Below are positions 17,394 through 25,973 of a stretch of 64,000 bases of DNA, piece after piece. The notes under the pieces are model-generated. The model searched no databases. It was not told where the DNA came from and saw nothing but the letters and a program-made list of their open reading frames with translations. The first letter of the stretch is position 1; every line of letters begins with the position of its first letter. The position numbers and the translations under genes were made by a program. The DNA comes from QHXW01 sp035297145 (GTDB taxonomy: Bacteria > Acidobacteriota > Terriglobia > Bryobacterales > Bryobacteraceae), in the NCBI GenBank assembly GCA_035297145.1, contig DATGZN010000044.1:1-64000 (forward strand), in the 5' to 3' direction.

Positions 17394-17951
17394 ATGGCCC
17401 GATCGGAAGTCGCGGTGCTGGGTGGCGGTTGTTTCTGGTGTCTGGAGGCCGTTTACCAGCAGATGGAAGGCGTGGTCTCGGTCGAGTCGGGGTACATGGG
17501 CGGTCGCAGGCCGAATCCGACTTATCAGCAGGTTTGCAGCGGCGCGACCGGGCATGTCGAGGTCGTGCAGGTCACCTTCGACCCGGATATTACACCCTAC
17601 CGTGAAATCCTCGAGGTCTTCTTCGCCTTTCACGATCCGACCACGCGCGACCGGCAGGGTAACGACGTCGGCAGCCAGTACCGATCCGTGATTTTCTACA
17701 CGTCGGCGGAACAGCAAGCGACCGCCGAGCATTTGATCCGTGAACTGGACACTCAGCAAATCTGGCCCGACCCCATCGTGACCGAGGTCCGGCCGGCTGC
17801 AGAGTTCTATCGGGCGGAAGATTACCATCAAAACTACTTCCGTAGCAATCCGGACCAGCCCTATTGCGCTTTTGTTGTGGCGCCCAAGGCCCGGAAATTC
17901 CGCGACAAATTCAAGCACAAGCTCAAACAAACTGCGGCACAGCCGCGCTGA
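17394..17951 (+). CDS. msrA: Peptide methionine-S-sulfoxide reductase
   Basis: A 185-residue MsrA. The catalytic GCFWC motif is at residues 12-16, with the sulfenic-acid-forming Cys first. GYMGG, SGATGHVEVVQVTFDP and FHDPTTRDRQGNDVGSQYRS are characteristic. Reduces the S-form of methionine sulfoxide in proteins. The start lies 9 nt after csm5 with AAGG just upstream, so it appears to belong to the csm operon. Confidence 0.96.
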   Translation: MARSEVAVLGGGCFWCLEAVYQQMEGVVSVESGYMGGRRPNPTYQQVCSGATGHVEVVQVTFDPDITPYREILEVFFAFHDPTTRDRQGNDVGSQYRSVIFYTSAEQQATAEHLIRELDTQQIWPDPIVTEVRPAAEFYRAEDYHQNYFRSNPDQPYCAFVVAPKARKFRDKFKHKLKQTAAQPR

Positions 17952-17965
17952 GACGAGAGGACGCG

Positions 17966-18226
17966 ATGGCACGTAATTGCACGCATCTGGATCAGGTCCA
18001 CAAGGTCAAGCCCAAGACCCACGGCTGCGAGGAATGTTTGAAAATGGGCGACAGTTGGGTGCACTTGCGGTTATGCCTGAGCTGTGGCCACGTTGGCTGC
18101 TGTGATTCCTCCAAGAACAAGCACGCGACCAAGCACTTTCACTCCACGAGCCACGCCATCATGCAGTCGATTGAGCCGGGCGAGGATTGGCGCTGGTGCT
18201 ACGTGGACGAGATGATGTTGGATTAA
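17966..18226 (+). CDS. UBP-type zinc-finger protein
   Basis: An 86-residue protein consisting almost entirely of a UBP-type zinc finger: CxxC pairs (GCEECLKMG, LCLSCGHVGCCD) and His residues (HATKHFHSTSHAIM) placed as in the ubiquitin-hydrolase zinc finger. Bacterial members have no ubiquitin to bind and their role is unknown. ATG 17966 has a purine-rich GAGAGGA just upstream, 14 nt after msrA. Last gene in the csm-msrA run; the next gene is convergent. Confidence 0.9.
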   Translation: MARNCTHLDQVHKVKPKTHGCEECLKMGDSWVHLRLCLSCGHVGCCDSSKNKHATKHFHSTSHAIMQSIEPGEDWRWCYVDEMMLD

Positions 18227-18242
18227 GCGACGGCGGCGGAAT

Positions 18243-19031
18243 CTAGTGGCGCGCCTGTTGGCCGGTGAAAGCGTCCAAGCGGCTGCTGAGATCGGCCAGT
18301 GTGCTGTCTTCGGCTAATGGCAGCAGAAGGGAAGTCCGGACGATCGGAAGCCGTACGCACCCGTTTCCAATCTGCACTGCTGCCTCTAGCTGGCCACCGG
18401 CAATGCGCTGGACATCCGCCTCAACTTCGGTGGGCGCCTCACTGCGCTGGATGACCGCCAGAAATGCCGGCCCTGTCCATCGGAACAATTGGTCTTCTGG
18501 TAACAGAGACGACCTGAGGTGTTCGCAAAACTCGCGCAGGATGCGGTCGCCAGTGGCGTATCCAAATTGAGCGTTGATCAGGTGAAGCCGGTCCACTACG
18601 AAGAGTGCGGCGTATGACACGCCACCCCGCTCTACAGCTATCCCCATAGCCCGCTCGGCCGACTCGCGCACTTCCAGTCCGGAGACCTTGTCGATTTCGG
18701 GCGCCAGCATCGCGTCGTCGCCGTCCCCCGCCTGCGCAGCCGCGACCTGCTTCTGCAAGCGTGTGAAAGTCTGCGACATTTCCTCACGCTCACGGCGAGT
18801 TGCGTTGCGCAGCGTTTGGAGGCATTCCTCGAGCCGAAACCGCAGCACCCGGACCCCCTCCAGTCCCGAGGTTTCTTCTATCTGCTCTTCGATCTTGTCC
18901 AGCCTTGTAGCGCACTCGTCGCTGGCCGAGCAGATGTGGGACACGGTCCGCGCCACGGCTGCCAGTAGAACATGCAACTGCTGTGTTTTCAGTATTGTGG
19001 ACGGATCGAACTCCAGCGTCAATTCGGGCAT
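18243..19031 (-). CDS. Degenerate GGDEF-domain protein
   Basis: A 262-residue soluble protein. The N-terminal 120 residues are helical with coiled-coil character. The C-terminal domain resembles a diguanylate cyclase fold: VDRLHLINAQFGYATGDRILREF matches the block before the active site, but the signature GGDEF is replaced by WTGPAF. Catalysis is therefore not expected; a c-di-GMP-binding or purely structural role is possible. Convergent with the zinc-finger gene. Confidence 0.8.
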   Translation of the reverse strand: MPELTLEFDPSTILKTQQLHVLLAAVARTVSHICSASDECATRLDKIEEQIEETSGLEGVRVLRFRLEECLQTLRNATRREREEMSQTFTRLQKQVAAAQAGDGDDAMLAPEIDKVSGLEVRESAERAMGIAVERGGVSYAALFVVDRLHLINAQFGYATGDRILREFCEHLRSSLLPEDQLFRWTGPAFLAVIQRSEAPTEVEADVQRIAGGQLEAAVQIGNGCVRLPIVRTSLLLPLAEDSTLADLSSRLDAFTGQQARH

Positions 19032-19107
19032 AGGCTAGTCTGCCCGGCCGCTTTTGACAGACGCCAGGCTCTTACTGAACAAACATCGGGATTTCTCGGG
19101 AAAAACG

Positions 19108-19719
19108 TTAGGCAGTGGGCGCGGCTGCGATGACCCGCCGCCCCTCGACGTGGAAGTTGCCGCCGAGCATGACGCGGATCGCCTCGCTGTAAATGACATG
19201 CTCCTGAGTGAGGATGCGCGTTGAAAGGGACTCAACGTTGTCCTCGTCCAGCACGGGCACCGCTGTTTGGAGAATGATCGGCCCTGCATCTAGAAATTCA
19301 TCCACCAGATGCACCGTGCATCCTGTGATCTTGACTCCGTGATCAAGCGCTTGCTTCTGAGCATCCAGCCCCGGAAACGCCGGCAACAGCGACGGGTGGA
19401 TGTTGAGGATGCGCTGCGGAAACGCCCGGACGAACGTTGCGCTCAGCAGACGCATGAATCCGGCGAGGCAAACCAAATCTACTTGGTTCGCCTCAAGCTC
19501 CCGGATCAGCAGGCGGTCGTACGTCTCGCGATCCGATCCCTTTGAGGGAATGCACACGGCATTCAGTCCGCGCCGCCTCGCCACTTCCAGACCGCGGGCT
19601 TCGGGGCGATTGCTGATCACAACGGCGATTTCCGCGGGAATCGAGCCGGCCGACACTTGATCGGCGATCGCTTCGAAATTGGAGCCTCTTCCGGACAGCA
19701 GGATGCCGAGCCGCTTCAC
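19108..19719 (-). CDS. purN: Phosphoribosylglycinamide formyltransferase
   Basis: A 203-residue GAR transformylase that uses 10-formyl-THF in step three of purine synthesis. ILLSGRGSNFEAI is the phosphate-binding start, and ILNIHPSLLPAFPG contains the catalytic Asn and His with the Asp later in HLVDEFLDAG. A GTG at 19719 is preferred because it overlaps the purM stop as GTGA. Translationally coupled to purM. Confidence 0.95.
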   Translation of the reverse strand: MKRLGILLSGRGSNFEAIADQVSAGSIPAEIAVVISNRPEARGLEVARRRGLNAVCIPSKGSDRETYDRLLIRELEANQVDLVCLAGFMRLLSATFVRAFPQRILNIHPSLLPAFPGLDAQKQALDHGVKITGCTVHLVDEFLDAGPIILQTAVPVLDEDNVESLSTRILTQEHVIYSEAIRVMLGGNFHVEGRRVIAAAPTA

Positions 19720-20759
19720 TGGTATTCTACGCGCGGGCCGCCGCGCCGTGCCTTCACGACGCGCCCCACGGTGTAACACGGCTCACCCATCTTCTTCAGA
19801 ATCCGCTCGGACCGGATGGCATCCTTCTCTCCGACCACAAGGATCATCCCGATCCCGAGGTTCAGCGTCCGCCGCCAGTCGTCTTCCGGCATGTTTCCGA
19901 TGTCCCGCAACAGCCGGAAGATGGGTGGAACCGGCCACGCAGCTACGTCGATGGCCGCGGCAAGGTCAGAGGGCAAAATTCGAGGCACGTTGTCCGTAAT
20001 GCCTCCCCCTGTGATGTGCGCCGCACCCTTCAACACACCGGCGGCCACCAGCGCCCGGATGGGTTTCAAATAGCTGCAGTGAACTTTCAAAAGCTCCTCG
20101 GCTATTGTCGTGCCCAGTTCGTGCCGCCAGGTGTTCGGTTGGTAGCCGGCCACTTCGAACAGCAGCTTCCGCGCCAGCGAATACCCGTTGGTGTGCATTC
20201 CTGTGGAGGGCAGACCAAGGAGCACGTCACTCGCGCGAATCGTCCGGCCGGTAATCAGCTTGTTCCGTTCCACGACGCCGACGATCGTCCCGGCGAGGTC
20301 ATATTCGCCGTTCCCATACAGGCCCGGCATCTCAGCCGTCTCGCCGCCGATGAGGGCGCATTCGTTCTCCCGGCAAGCCCGAGCGATCCCAGAAATGACG
20401 CTGGCCGCCACTTCGGCCGCCAATTTCCCCACCGCAAGATAGTCCAGAAAGAAAAGCGGCACAGCCCCCTGCACCGCGATGTCATTGACGCAGTGATTCA
20501 CCAGATCCTGGCCGATGGTGTCATGTCTGCCCGTAGCGAAGGCGATTTTTAGCTTGGTACCCACTCCATCGACGGAACTCACCAGCACTGGCTTCTTGTA
20601 ACCGGTGAGCGCATAACATGCACCAAACGTCCCGATATCGGTGAGAACATTGGGCCCGAAGGTGCGCTGGGCGAGCTTCTTGATGGCGCCGACGGCCCGG
20701 TCTGCCTCGTCGATATTTACGCCTGCGTCGCGGTACCGAATTCGCCTGCTGGGGATCAT
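19716..20759 (-). CDS. purM: Phosphoribosylformylglycinamidine cyclo-ligase
   Basis: A 347-residue AIR synthetase of the PurM/SelD ATP-dependent family. RYRDAGVNIDEADRAV is the usual N-terminus; VSSVDGVGTKLKIA and LIGGETAEMPG hold ATP and substrate contacts; HITGGGITDNVPRIL is the C-terminal signature. Follows full family length. Overlaps purN, giving a purM-purN operon. A palindromic repeat lies about 70 nt upstream. Confidence 0.97.
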   Translation of the reverse strand: MIPSRRIRYRDAGVNIDEADRAVGAIKKLAQRTFGPNVLTDIGTFGACYALTGYKKPVLVSSVDGVGTKLKIAFATGRHDTIGQDLVNHCVNDIAVQGAVPLFFLDYLAVGKLAAEVAASVISGIARACRENECALIGGETAEMPGLYGNGEYDLAGTIVGVVERNKLITGRTIRASDVLLGLPSTGMHTNGYSLARKLLFEVAGYQPNTWRHELGTTIAEELLKVHCSYLKPIRALVAAGVLKGAAHITGGGITDNVPRILPSDLAAAIDVAAWPVPPIFRLLRDIGNMPEDDWRRTLNLGIGMILVVGEKDAIRSERILKKMGEPCYTVGRVVKARRGGPRVEYQ

Positions 20760-20825
20760 TTATAAGCGGAAATTTCATTATATCGCACTGTCGCGACTGG
20801 TAGTCGTCACGACCAGAATGTTAGT

Positions 20826-20891
20826 ACCGCTCCTTTTGGTTACGGCTCAGAAAAGCCCACCAGAGACTGAGCCGCAACCAAAGGGAGCGGT
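20826..20891. repeat. REP-like inverted repeat, 25-nt arms
   Basis: Left arm 20826-20850 begins accgctccttttggttacgg; the right arm 20867-20891 is its reverse complement with two mismatches, separated by 16 nt. It lies between the purM start and the dtd stop. A single arm-like copy occurs at 48427-48451, indicating a dispersed family rather than a gene-specific terminator. Confidence 0.85.
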
Positions 20892-20939
20892 TGTGTCATG
20901 CTAACGAACTCACTGCGACAAGCTAGGATGAAACGCCGG

Positions 20940-21395
20940 TCACGAATGGGATGTCTGGACCGAATCACATACCAAAGTTACGGGGCCGTCGTTCACCAGG
21001 TGGACACTCATGGAAGCGCGAAAAACCCCGGTCGCGACCTGGATGGGCGCTGTGCGCGCACGATTCACAAAGTACTGATACAGCTCCTCGGCTTTTTCCG
21101 GATCGGCGGCTAAGTCAAAACTGGGCCTGCGGCCCTTGCGGCAGTCCCCGTATACCGTGAAATTCGATACGATCAGTAACCCTCCCCCAACGTCCACCAC
21201 GTTGCGATTCATCTTTCCGGCATCGTCGGAGAAAATACGGAGACCTAGTATCTTATCCACGAGATAGTCAGCGTGCTGATAGGAGTCCTGTTTAGCTATG
21301 CCCAGCAATAAAACCAGGCCACTTCCTATGGCGCCGCTAACTCTGCCGCCTATCTCGACCCTGGCCTCACTAACTCTCTGAACCACAGTTCGCAT
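20940..21395 (-). CDS. dtd: D-aminoacyl-tRNA deacylase
   Basis: A 151-residue DTD that hydrolyses D-amino acids from mischarged tRNAs. MRTVVQRVSEARVEI is the standard N-terminus. The SQ-like and GP motifs appear as LLIVSNFTVYGD (usual SQFTLYGD, here Asn replaces Gln) and NDGPVT (usual NDGPVT), so the chiral-selecting GP cis-peptide is intact. ATG 21395 is chosen by family length over a longer open frame. Confidence 0.93.
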   Translation of the reverse strand: MRTVVQRVSEARVEIGGRVSGAIGSGLVLLLGIAKQDSYQHADYLVDKILGLRIFSDDAGKMNRNVVDVGGGLLIVSNFTVYGDCRKGRRPSFDLAADPEKAEELYQYFVNRARTAPIQVATGVFRASMSVHLVNDGPVTLVCDSVQTSHS

Positions 21396-21413
21396 AGAAA
21401 TGATGCATTCATA

Positions 21414-21440
21414 TTGACACAAGTAAGTAGCGCCTATGAT
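21414..21440 (+). promoter_or_regulatory. Sigma-70-like promoter for the small basic protein gene
   Basis: TTGACA at 21414-21419 and TATGAT at 21435-21440 with 15-nt spacing, followed by AGGGAG and the ATG at 21462. Spacing is short; a shifted -10 reading TATATT also exists. Confidence 0.5.
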
Positions 21441-21461
21441 ATATTGTGCGAGGGAGAATTC

Positions 21462-21743
21462 ATGCCAAGAGGGCGATCCGCACATGATCCGACTACCTTA
21501 AGGATGGCATTAGTCGGATACGAAATTGAGAAGCAGAAGGTCGAAGAGACGATTCGCGAGATACGAGCACAGCTCGGCGGCGCTAAGACTGGCGCTGCGG
21601 TTTCCACAGTTGCGGCAAAGGCAGGCGCCCCACGCCGTAGACGCCCGTTGAGCGCGTCCGCGCGCAAGCGTATCGCCGAGGCACAACGCAAGCGCTGGGC
21701 TGAGCATCGGAAAAAACTTGCGCAGGCCGGCAAGGGAAAGTAA
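21462..21743 (+). CDS. Small coiled-coil protein with basic C-terminus (paralogue of 6844-7083)
   Basis: A 93-residue protein. The middle has a short coiled coil (YEIEKQKVEETIREIRAQL), then an Ala-rich linker, then RRRRPLSASARKRIAEAQRKRWAEHRKK, the same basic motif type as the protein at 6844-7083. ATG 21462 has AGGGAG 5 nt upstream. Function unknown; the recurring lysine/arginine motif with Trp suggests nucleic-acid contact. Confidence 0.75.
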   Translation: MPRGRSAHDPTTLRMALVGYEIEKQKVEETIREIRAQLGGAKTGAAVSTVAAKAGAPRRRRPLSASARKRIAEAQRKRWAEHRKKLAQAGKGK

Positions 21744-21791
21744 GTCCAACCTAAGTCACTCTTCGAGGGAGCGGTTGCCAACCACCCTGCC

Positions 21792-22169
21792 ATGATTCTC
21801 GGCACCGGTGTCGATCTCGCCGAAGTCAGCCGTATCCGTGCCGCTATTGCGCGCTACGGCCGCCGCTTCACTGAGCGCATCTATACCCCTGAAGAGATTG
21901 CCTATGTCGAGCGCAAGGCCAACCGCTTCGAGCGCTACGCGGGACGCTTTGCCGCCAAAGAAGCTGGAATGAAGGCCATTGGTACCGGCTGGAGACGAGG
22001 CGTTCGCTGGCAGGATTTCGAAGTGGCCAATCTCCCATCCGGCCGCCCCACGCTTAAGCTGCACGGCGCAGCTGCCCGCATTGCCGGCGAACTAGGTGTG
22101 AAAGCCATCTCGTTATCGATCACACACACCGCGGAACTGGGAATGGCGCACGTAATTCTGGAAGGATAG
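21792..22169 (+). CDS. acpS: Holo-[acyl-carrier-protein] synthase
   Basis: A 125-residue AcpS-type phosphopantetheinyl transferase that activates ACP with CoA. MILGTGVDLAEVSRI carries the metal-binding Asp; FAAKEAGMKAIGTG contains the KEA motif; ISLSITHTAELGMAHVI is the typical end. Standard length. Convergent with the phosphatidyltransferase gene; a T-run follows the stop but no good stem. Confidence 0.96.
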   Translation: MILGTGVDLAEVSRIRAAIARYGRRFTERIYTPEEIAYVERKANRFERYAGRFAAKEAGMKAIGTGWRRGVRWQDFEVANLPSGRPTLKLHGAAARIAGELGVKAISLSITHTAELGMAHVILEG

Positions 22170-22191
22170 GGGGAGCGAGCTTTTTTTTGAC

Positions 22192-22833
22192 TTAGCCCTT
22201 CGCGCTGGCCGCCGTCTCTTCTTCCGGCACCGCGCGCAATTGCGCTTCTTCCAGCCGCTTGGCTTCCTGCCAGGTGTAAATCATGCGGTGAATCACGGTG
22301 AGGTTCGAGAGCACCGCGATCACCCACAGCACCGGCGCCATGCGGTCGAACAACGCACCGATGATGATCAGTACTACGCGTTCTGGCCGCTCCAGGAATC
22401 CGACTTTACACTTGGGTATCGTGCACTCGGCGCGCGCGCGGGCATAACTCACCATTACCGACCCCGTCATCACAATTGCGGTCAGCACGATATAGAAAAA
22501 GCGGTTGATCGAGGCGTAGTAGACGAGCAGGCCCATGAACAGCGCGAGATCCGAGTAGCGGTCGACCACCGAATCGAAGAAGCCGCCGAATCGCGTTACG
22601 CGGTTGGTCTCGCGCGCCACGCGGCCATCCACCATATCGAACAGGCCAGCCAGAATTACCACCGCTCCCGCCCAACGAAAACTGCCCGCGGCAAACAGGA
22701 ACGCGGCCCAAGTGTTGATCACCAGGCCAAGAAAGGTCAGAACATTAGGATGAATGCGCGATAGGGCGAGCGCCCCAACAATCCGGTCGATAATCTTTCC
22801 ACAAACCCAGCCGATCCCGCGCGTGAAGGTCAT
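22192..22833 (-). CDS. CDP-alcohol phosphatidyltransferase
   Basis: A 213-residue integral membrane enzyme. The signature D-G-x2-A-R-x8-G-x3-D-x3-D is seen complete in DGRVARETNRVTRFGGFF with the following Asp residues, so it transfers a phosphatidyl group from CDP-diacylglycerol to an alcohol. Whether the acceptor is glycerol-3-phosphate or inositol-phosphate cannot be decided. Five to six helices are predicted. The start overlaps the greA stop by 4 nt. Confidence 0.9.
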   Translation of the reverse strand: MTFTRGIGWVCGKIIDRIVGALALSRIHPNVLTFLGLVINTWAAFLFAAGSFRWAGAVVILAGLFDMVDGRVARETNRVTRFGGFFDSVVDRYSDLALFMGLLVYYASINRFFYIVLTAIVMTGSVMVSYARARAECTIPKCKVGFLERPERVVLIIIGALFDRMAPVLWVIAVLSNLTVIHRMIYTWQEAKRLEEAQLRAVPEEETAASAKG

Positions 22834-23306
22834 GGCTCCTCGGTTTTCTCGTGAATGGTGGTCAGTTCCAGTATTTCAAACTCTCGCATTCCTCCAGGGA
22901 TTTGAACCTTGATGACATCACCCACTTCTTTGTTCAGCAAACCGCGGCCGATCGGCGAAGTGGTGGAAATTTTCCCGTTCGCTGCGTCGGCTTCCTCACT
23001 TGTTACCAGATTATATTTGATCTGCTCGTCCTTTTTCATGTCGAGCAATACCACGCGCGAACCTAGCCCCACGCGATTGTGCGGAATTTTCGTAAAGTCA
23101 ATCATCGACAGGTCCGCCAACCGCTGCTTCAAATGATTTAATTTGGCGTTGACGAAGCCCTGCCGCTCCTTGGCGGCGTGATATTCGGCGTTCTCGCTGA
23201 GGTCTCCATGGGCTCTTGCCTTCAGGATCTCCCGTGGCAACTCGACGTGCAGCTCGTATTCGAGCGCGGCAATCTCGTCCTGAAGTTTCTTCTTAAAATC
23301 GGCCAT
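22830..23306 (-). CDS. greA: Transcription elongation factor GreA
   Basis: A 158-residue GreA/GreB factor that rescues backtracked RNA polymerase. The N-terminal coiled coil (HGDLSENAEYHAAKERQGF) has the tip acidic residues, and the C-terminal FKBP-like domain has TSPIGRGLLNKEVGDV. A TATAAT box lies at 23333-23338 on the minus strand and AGGAG upstream of the ATG. Overlaps the next gene by 4 nt. Confidence 0.97.
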   Translation of the reverse strand: MADFKKKLQDEIAALEYELHVELPREILKARAHGDLSENAEYHAAKERQGFVNAKLNHLKQRLADLSMIDFTKIPHNRVGLGSRVVLLDMKKDEQIKYNLVTSEEADAANGKISTTSPIGRGLLNKEVGDVIKVQIPGGMREFEILELTTIHEKTEEP

Positions 23307-23420
23307 CGACCGAAAAATGCTCCTACTCGCACATTATAGGGCTTTGTGGAGCTGTCCGGCTCCGAGGAGTTTACTTTTCTTGTGTTCTCAGCGCCTCGGC
23401 GGCCCAGCGTTGACCCTATT

Positions 23421-25973
23421 CTATTGACTGATGATGGTAACGGTTTGCGTGAGATTCCCCACTTGAATCTGAAAATCGTTGGAGCCCGCCGCCGGTCCCA
23501 ACTGCACGTTCAGGCCAAACACGCCCGGGTTGGTTACGCTGTGATCCACGATGCCCAAGACCGAACCGCCTCCATCGATCACAGTGGCAGTGGGCGTCAC
23601 TCCGGGCACCGTGATGCCGGTCGCATCCGTTACGCGAAACAGTGCGGCATCCGGAACGATGGATCCCGCCGAAGGAGTGGTGGCCGTATTCAGTATCGTG
23701 ATGTGCGCCGGAACCGTGGAGCCTACCCCGTACCAATAGGGCACACGCTCGTCGACACCTGAATTCGTTCCCAGCACATGCAGAAAGCCTTCATACCCGC
23801 CGGGAGGCAATTCGAATCCGATGATGCTAACACTCAATAGGCCGCTCGTTCCCGGCGCGAGCGTCAGGGTGTTCGGGGTGACAGTGACCACAGGAAGTGC
23901 GTCGTATGTGTCCAGTGCTGCTGCCGTCCGGCTGCCGGGTGGTATCGGACCGGATGGCGCATCGCGCTCAGTCACAAATAGCGCGAAAGTCTCCGGCGCA
24001 CTGCTCACATTCGTGACCGTGACCCCCGTGGCCAGTTGCACCGTACCGTTCCCGACTCCGAACGATAACTCCGTGGGCGCGATAGCCCCGCTCGCCCGGA
24101 GCGCCGCCTCCACATCCAACAGGCCCGCGCCGCTCTGTTGTATGCGCGCCGGAACGCCCGGTGCGAGAAAGGCCGGGGCCGCCGAATGGATCAGCAGAGA
24201 CCGGTACTGTGCCACGGTCAAGCCAGGACGCGCGGCTTCCACCAGCGCCACCGAGCCGGCCACAATCGGCGACGAATAACTGGTGCCATCCACGAATGCG
24301 TATCCGTTGGCGCTATAGAGTTCGCCCTTGGAATCAAACGTCTCGGCCGCAGTGTAGACATACTGGCCCACTGCCACCAGGTCGGGTTTGATCGAACCAT
24401 CCACATTCGGCCCCGCCGAGCTGAAACTAGCCAACTGATCGGGATCGACGAAGAACGCCGTCTGGGTGAAATCGAGTGTGGCTGACTCCTGACCGCCTCG
24501 CGCCAGCTGGATCTTGATCTTGATGCCATCGCTGTAACTCACCATCATCGCGGGAAGCGCTAACGAGCCGACGTCCATCACGATGGCTTCCGGTTGCGCC
24601 TGGTCGGTGTACACCAGAGCGCCAACTGCGCCCGCCGCCTGCGCGTTCGTGAGCTTGTCCGTAAACAGGCAGGTTCCGCGTAGGATCAGCGCAATGTCAC
24701 CCTTCAGACTGTTGGCCGGAAGCGCCGAGCAGGCGAGCCCATTGTCACCGAGCGTGGTGATGTCGAGGATCGGCGCGGTGACAGCTTGCGCGGGCGCGGG
24801 TCCGGTTCCGGGCAGAGACTGGTACGGCACACTACCAACGGTCGCGTCGGTGGTAAACGTCCTATTGTTCACCGAAGCGCCCGCCGTGATGGCTGCCGGC
24901 GCGCTCGATGGCGACCCGATCGTCTGAGGATCCGGCCCCGAGTTACCCGCCGCCACCACCACAACGTGGCCCATCGCCGCGGCCTGCTCGATTGCCGAGA
25001 CCTCCAGGTCTTCGCCCAGCACGATCGGCACTGGGTCGCTCAAACTCAGGTTCAGCACGTCCATGCCGTCGGCCACGGCGTCGTCGATCGCCTTGAGCAC
25101 TGCGTCCTCGCCTGCGAAATCGTTCACTCCCGGCGAGCCGAACACCTTGTAGTTCCCCAGGAACGCCACCGGCGCCACGCCGCGAATTGTCGCCAGCGGC
25201 CCTGAATTCAGCACCCCAGCTGCCGCCATCGCCACCGAGGTCCCATGGCCCACGCGGTCGCGAGCCGTTTGGTCGGGATCCGGTCCCAGCAGCGAAACGT
25301 AGCTGCGGGCTACGATCACCTTATTGTTGGTAAATGGCCTGTCCGCATCGTTGTCTACCTGCGGGTAGCCCTGCGGAGGCGTGAGCGACGGCGCCTGAAA
25401 CGCCCGGTGCGTGTTCTCAATTCCTGTATCGATGATCGCGATCTTGATTCCCGCGCCTGCATTCGCCAGGCCCACCTGGTTCCATGCATCCACGATCTTG
25501 TGCACCACCACCGCATGATCCATCACCGGCCAGAACTGGCGCACGGGATAGACATGCTTCACGCCGGGTAAGTTTCCCAGCTTCGCGGCGTCGCTCGCGC
25601 GCATGCGAACGAAGATGGCGTTAGCCACAATGTCCACACTGTCGAGCACCTGCCCGCCCGCCTGCTGAATGGCGAGCTTGGTAACGGCCTGCTCGCTCCG
25701 CACCTCGGCGCGCCGCCGCTCCACTTCCAGCCGATCAGGAGGCCGCCCCTGCGCCGCCACCCTGCCGGCCACGGGCTGTGCCGATAGCTCCACTATGTAG
25801 CGATCCGGGACAACTCCCGCAGTCGCTGCCAGGCAGATAAGTCCCACCGAGAGGCGGAACCACAAGGAACGCTTTATGACACTCGAATCCGTCCTCTTAC
25901 TGTACCGGCAAATCGCGGGTATGGGAACTGTACGGACGTTAGGGGTATGGAGATCTAGCGTAGCTTCGTGCAC
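23421..25973 (-). CDS. Secreted subtilisin-like (S8) serine protease with PA domain
   Basis: An 850-residue subtilase. The catalytic triad is Asp182 (AIIDTGIENTH), His243 (GHGTSVAMAA) and Ser565 (GTSYSSPIVAGS), with oxyanion Asn344. An inhibitor I9-like propeptide spans about 60-145, and a protease-associated insert lies at about 395-500. The C-terminal 220 residues are beta-rich (Fn3/Ig-like). A hydrophobic stretch at 40-55 is the probable signal; the true start is uncertain, since the listed GTG overlaps adk by 19 nt and a TTG at 25868 would place the signal at the N-terminus. Confidence 0.88.
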   Translation of the reverse strand: MHEATLDLHTPNVRTVPIPAICRYSKRTDSSVIKRSLWFRLSVGLICLAATAGVVPDRYIVELSAQPVAGRVAAQGRPPDRLEVERRRAEVRSEQAVTKLAIQQAGGQVLDSVDIVANAIFVRMRASDAAKLGNLPGVKHVYPVRQFWPVMDHAVVVHKIVDAWNQVGLANAGAGIKIAIIDTGIENTHRAFQAPSLTPPQGYPQVDNDADRPFTNNKVIVARSYVSLLGPDPDQTARDRVGHGTSVAMAAAGVLNSGPLATIRGVAPVAFLGNYKVFGSPGVNDFAGEDAVLKAIDDAVADGMDVLNLSLSDPVPIVLGEDLEVSAIEQAAAMGHVVVVAAGNSGPDPQTIGSPSSAPAAITAGASVNNRTFTTDATVGSVPYQSLPGTGPAPAQAVTAPILDITTLGDNGLACSALPANSLKGDIALILRGTCLFTDKLTNAQAAGAVGALVYTDQAQPEAIVMDVGSLALPAMMVSYSDGIKIKIQLARGGQESATLDFTQTAFFVDPDQLASFSSAGPNVDGSIKPDLVAVGQYVYTAAETFDSKGELYSANGYAFVDGTSYSSPIVAGSVALVEAARPGLTVAQYRSLLIHSAAPAFLAPGVPARIQQSGAGLLDVEAALRASGAIAPTELSFGVGNGTVQLATGVTVTNVSSAPETFALFVTERDAPSGPIPPGSRTAAALDTYDALPVVTVTPNTLTLAPGTSGLLSVSIIGFELPPGGYEGFLHVLGTNSGVDERVPYWYGVGSTVPAHITILNTATTPSAGSIVPDAALFRVTDATGITVPGVTPTATVIDGGGSVLGIVDHSVTNPGVFGLNVQLGPAAGSNDFQIQVGNLTQTVTIISQ

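Noticed and set aside
12344..18226. CRISPR array near the csm genes
   Set aside because: No periodic repeats of 25-40 nt were found between 11 and 20 kb or elsewhere in the window.
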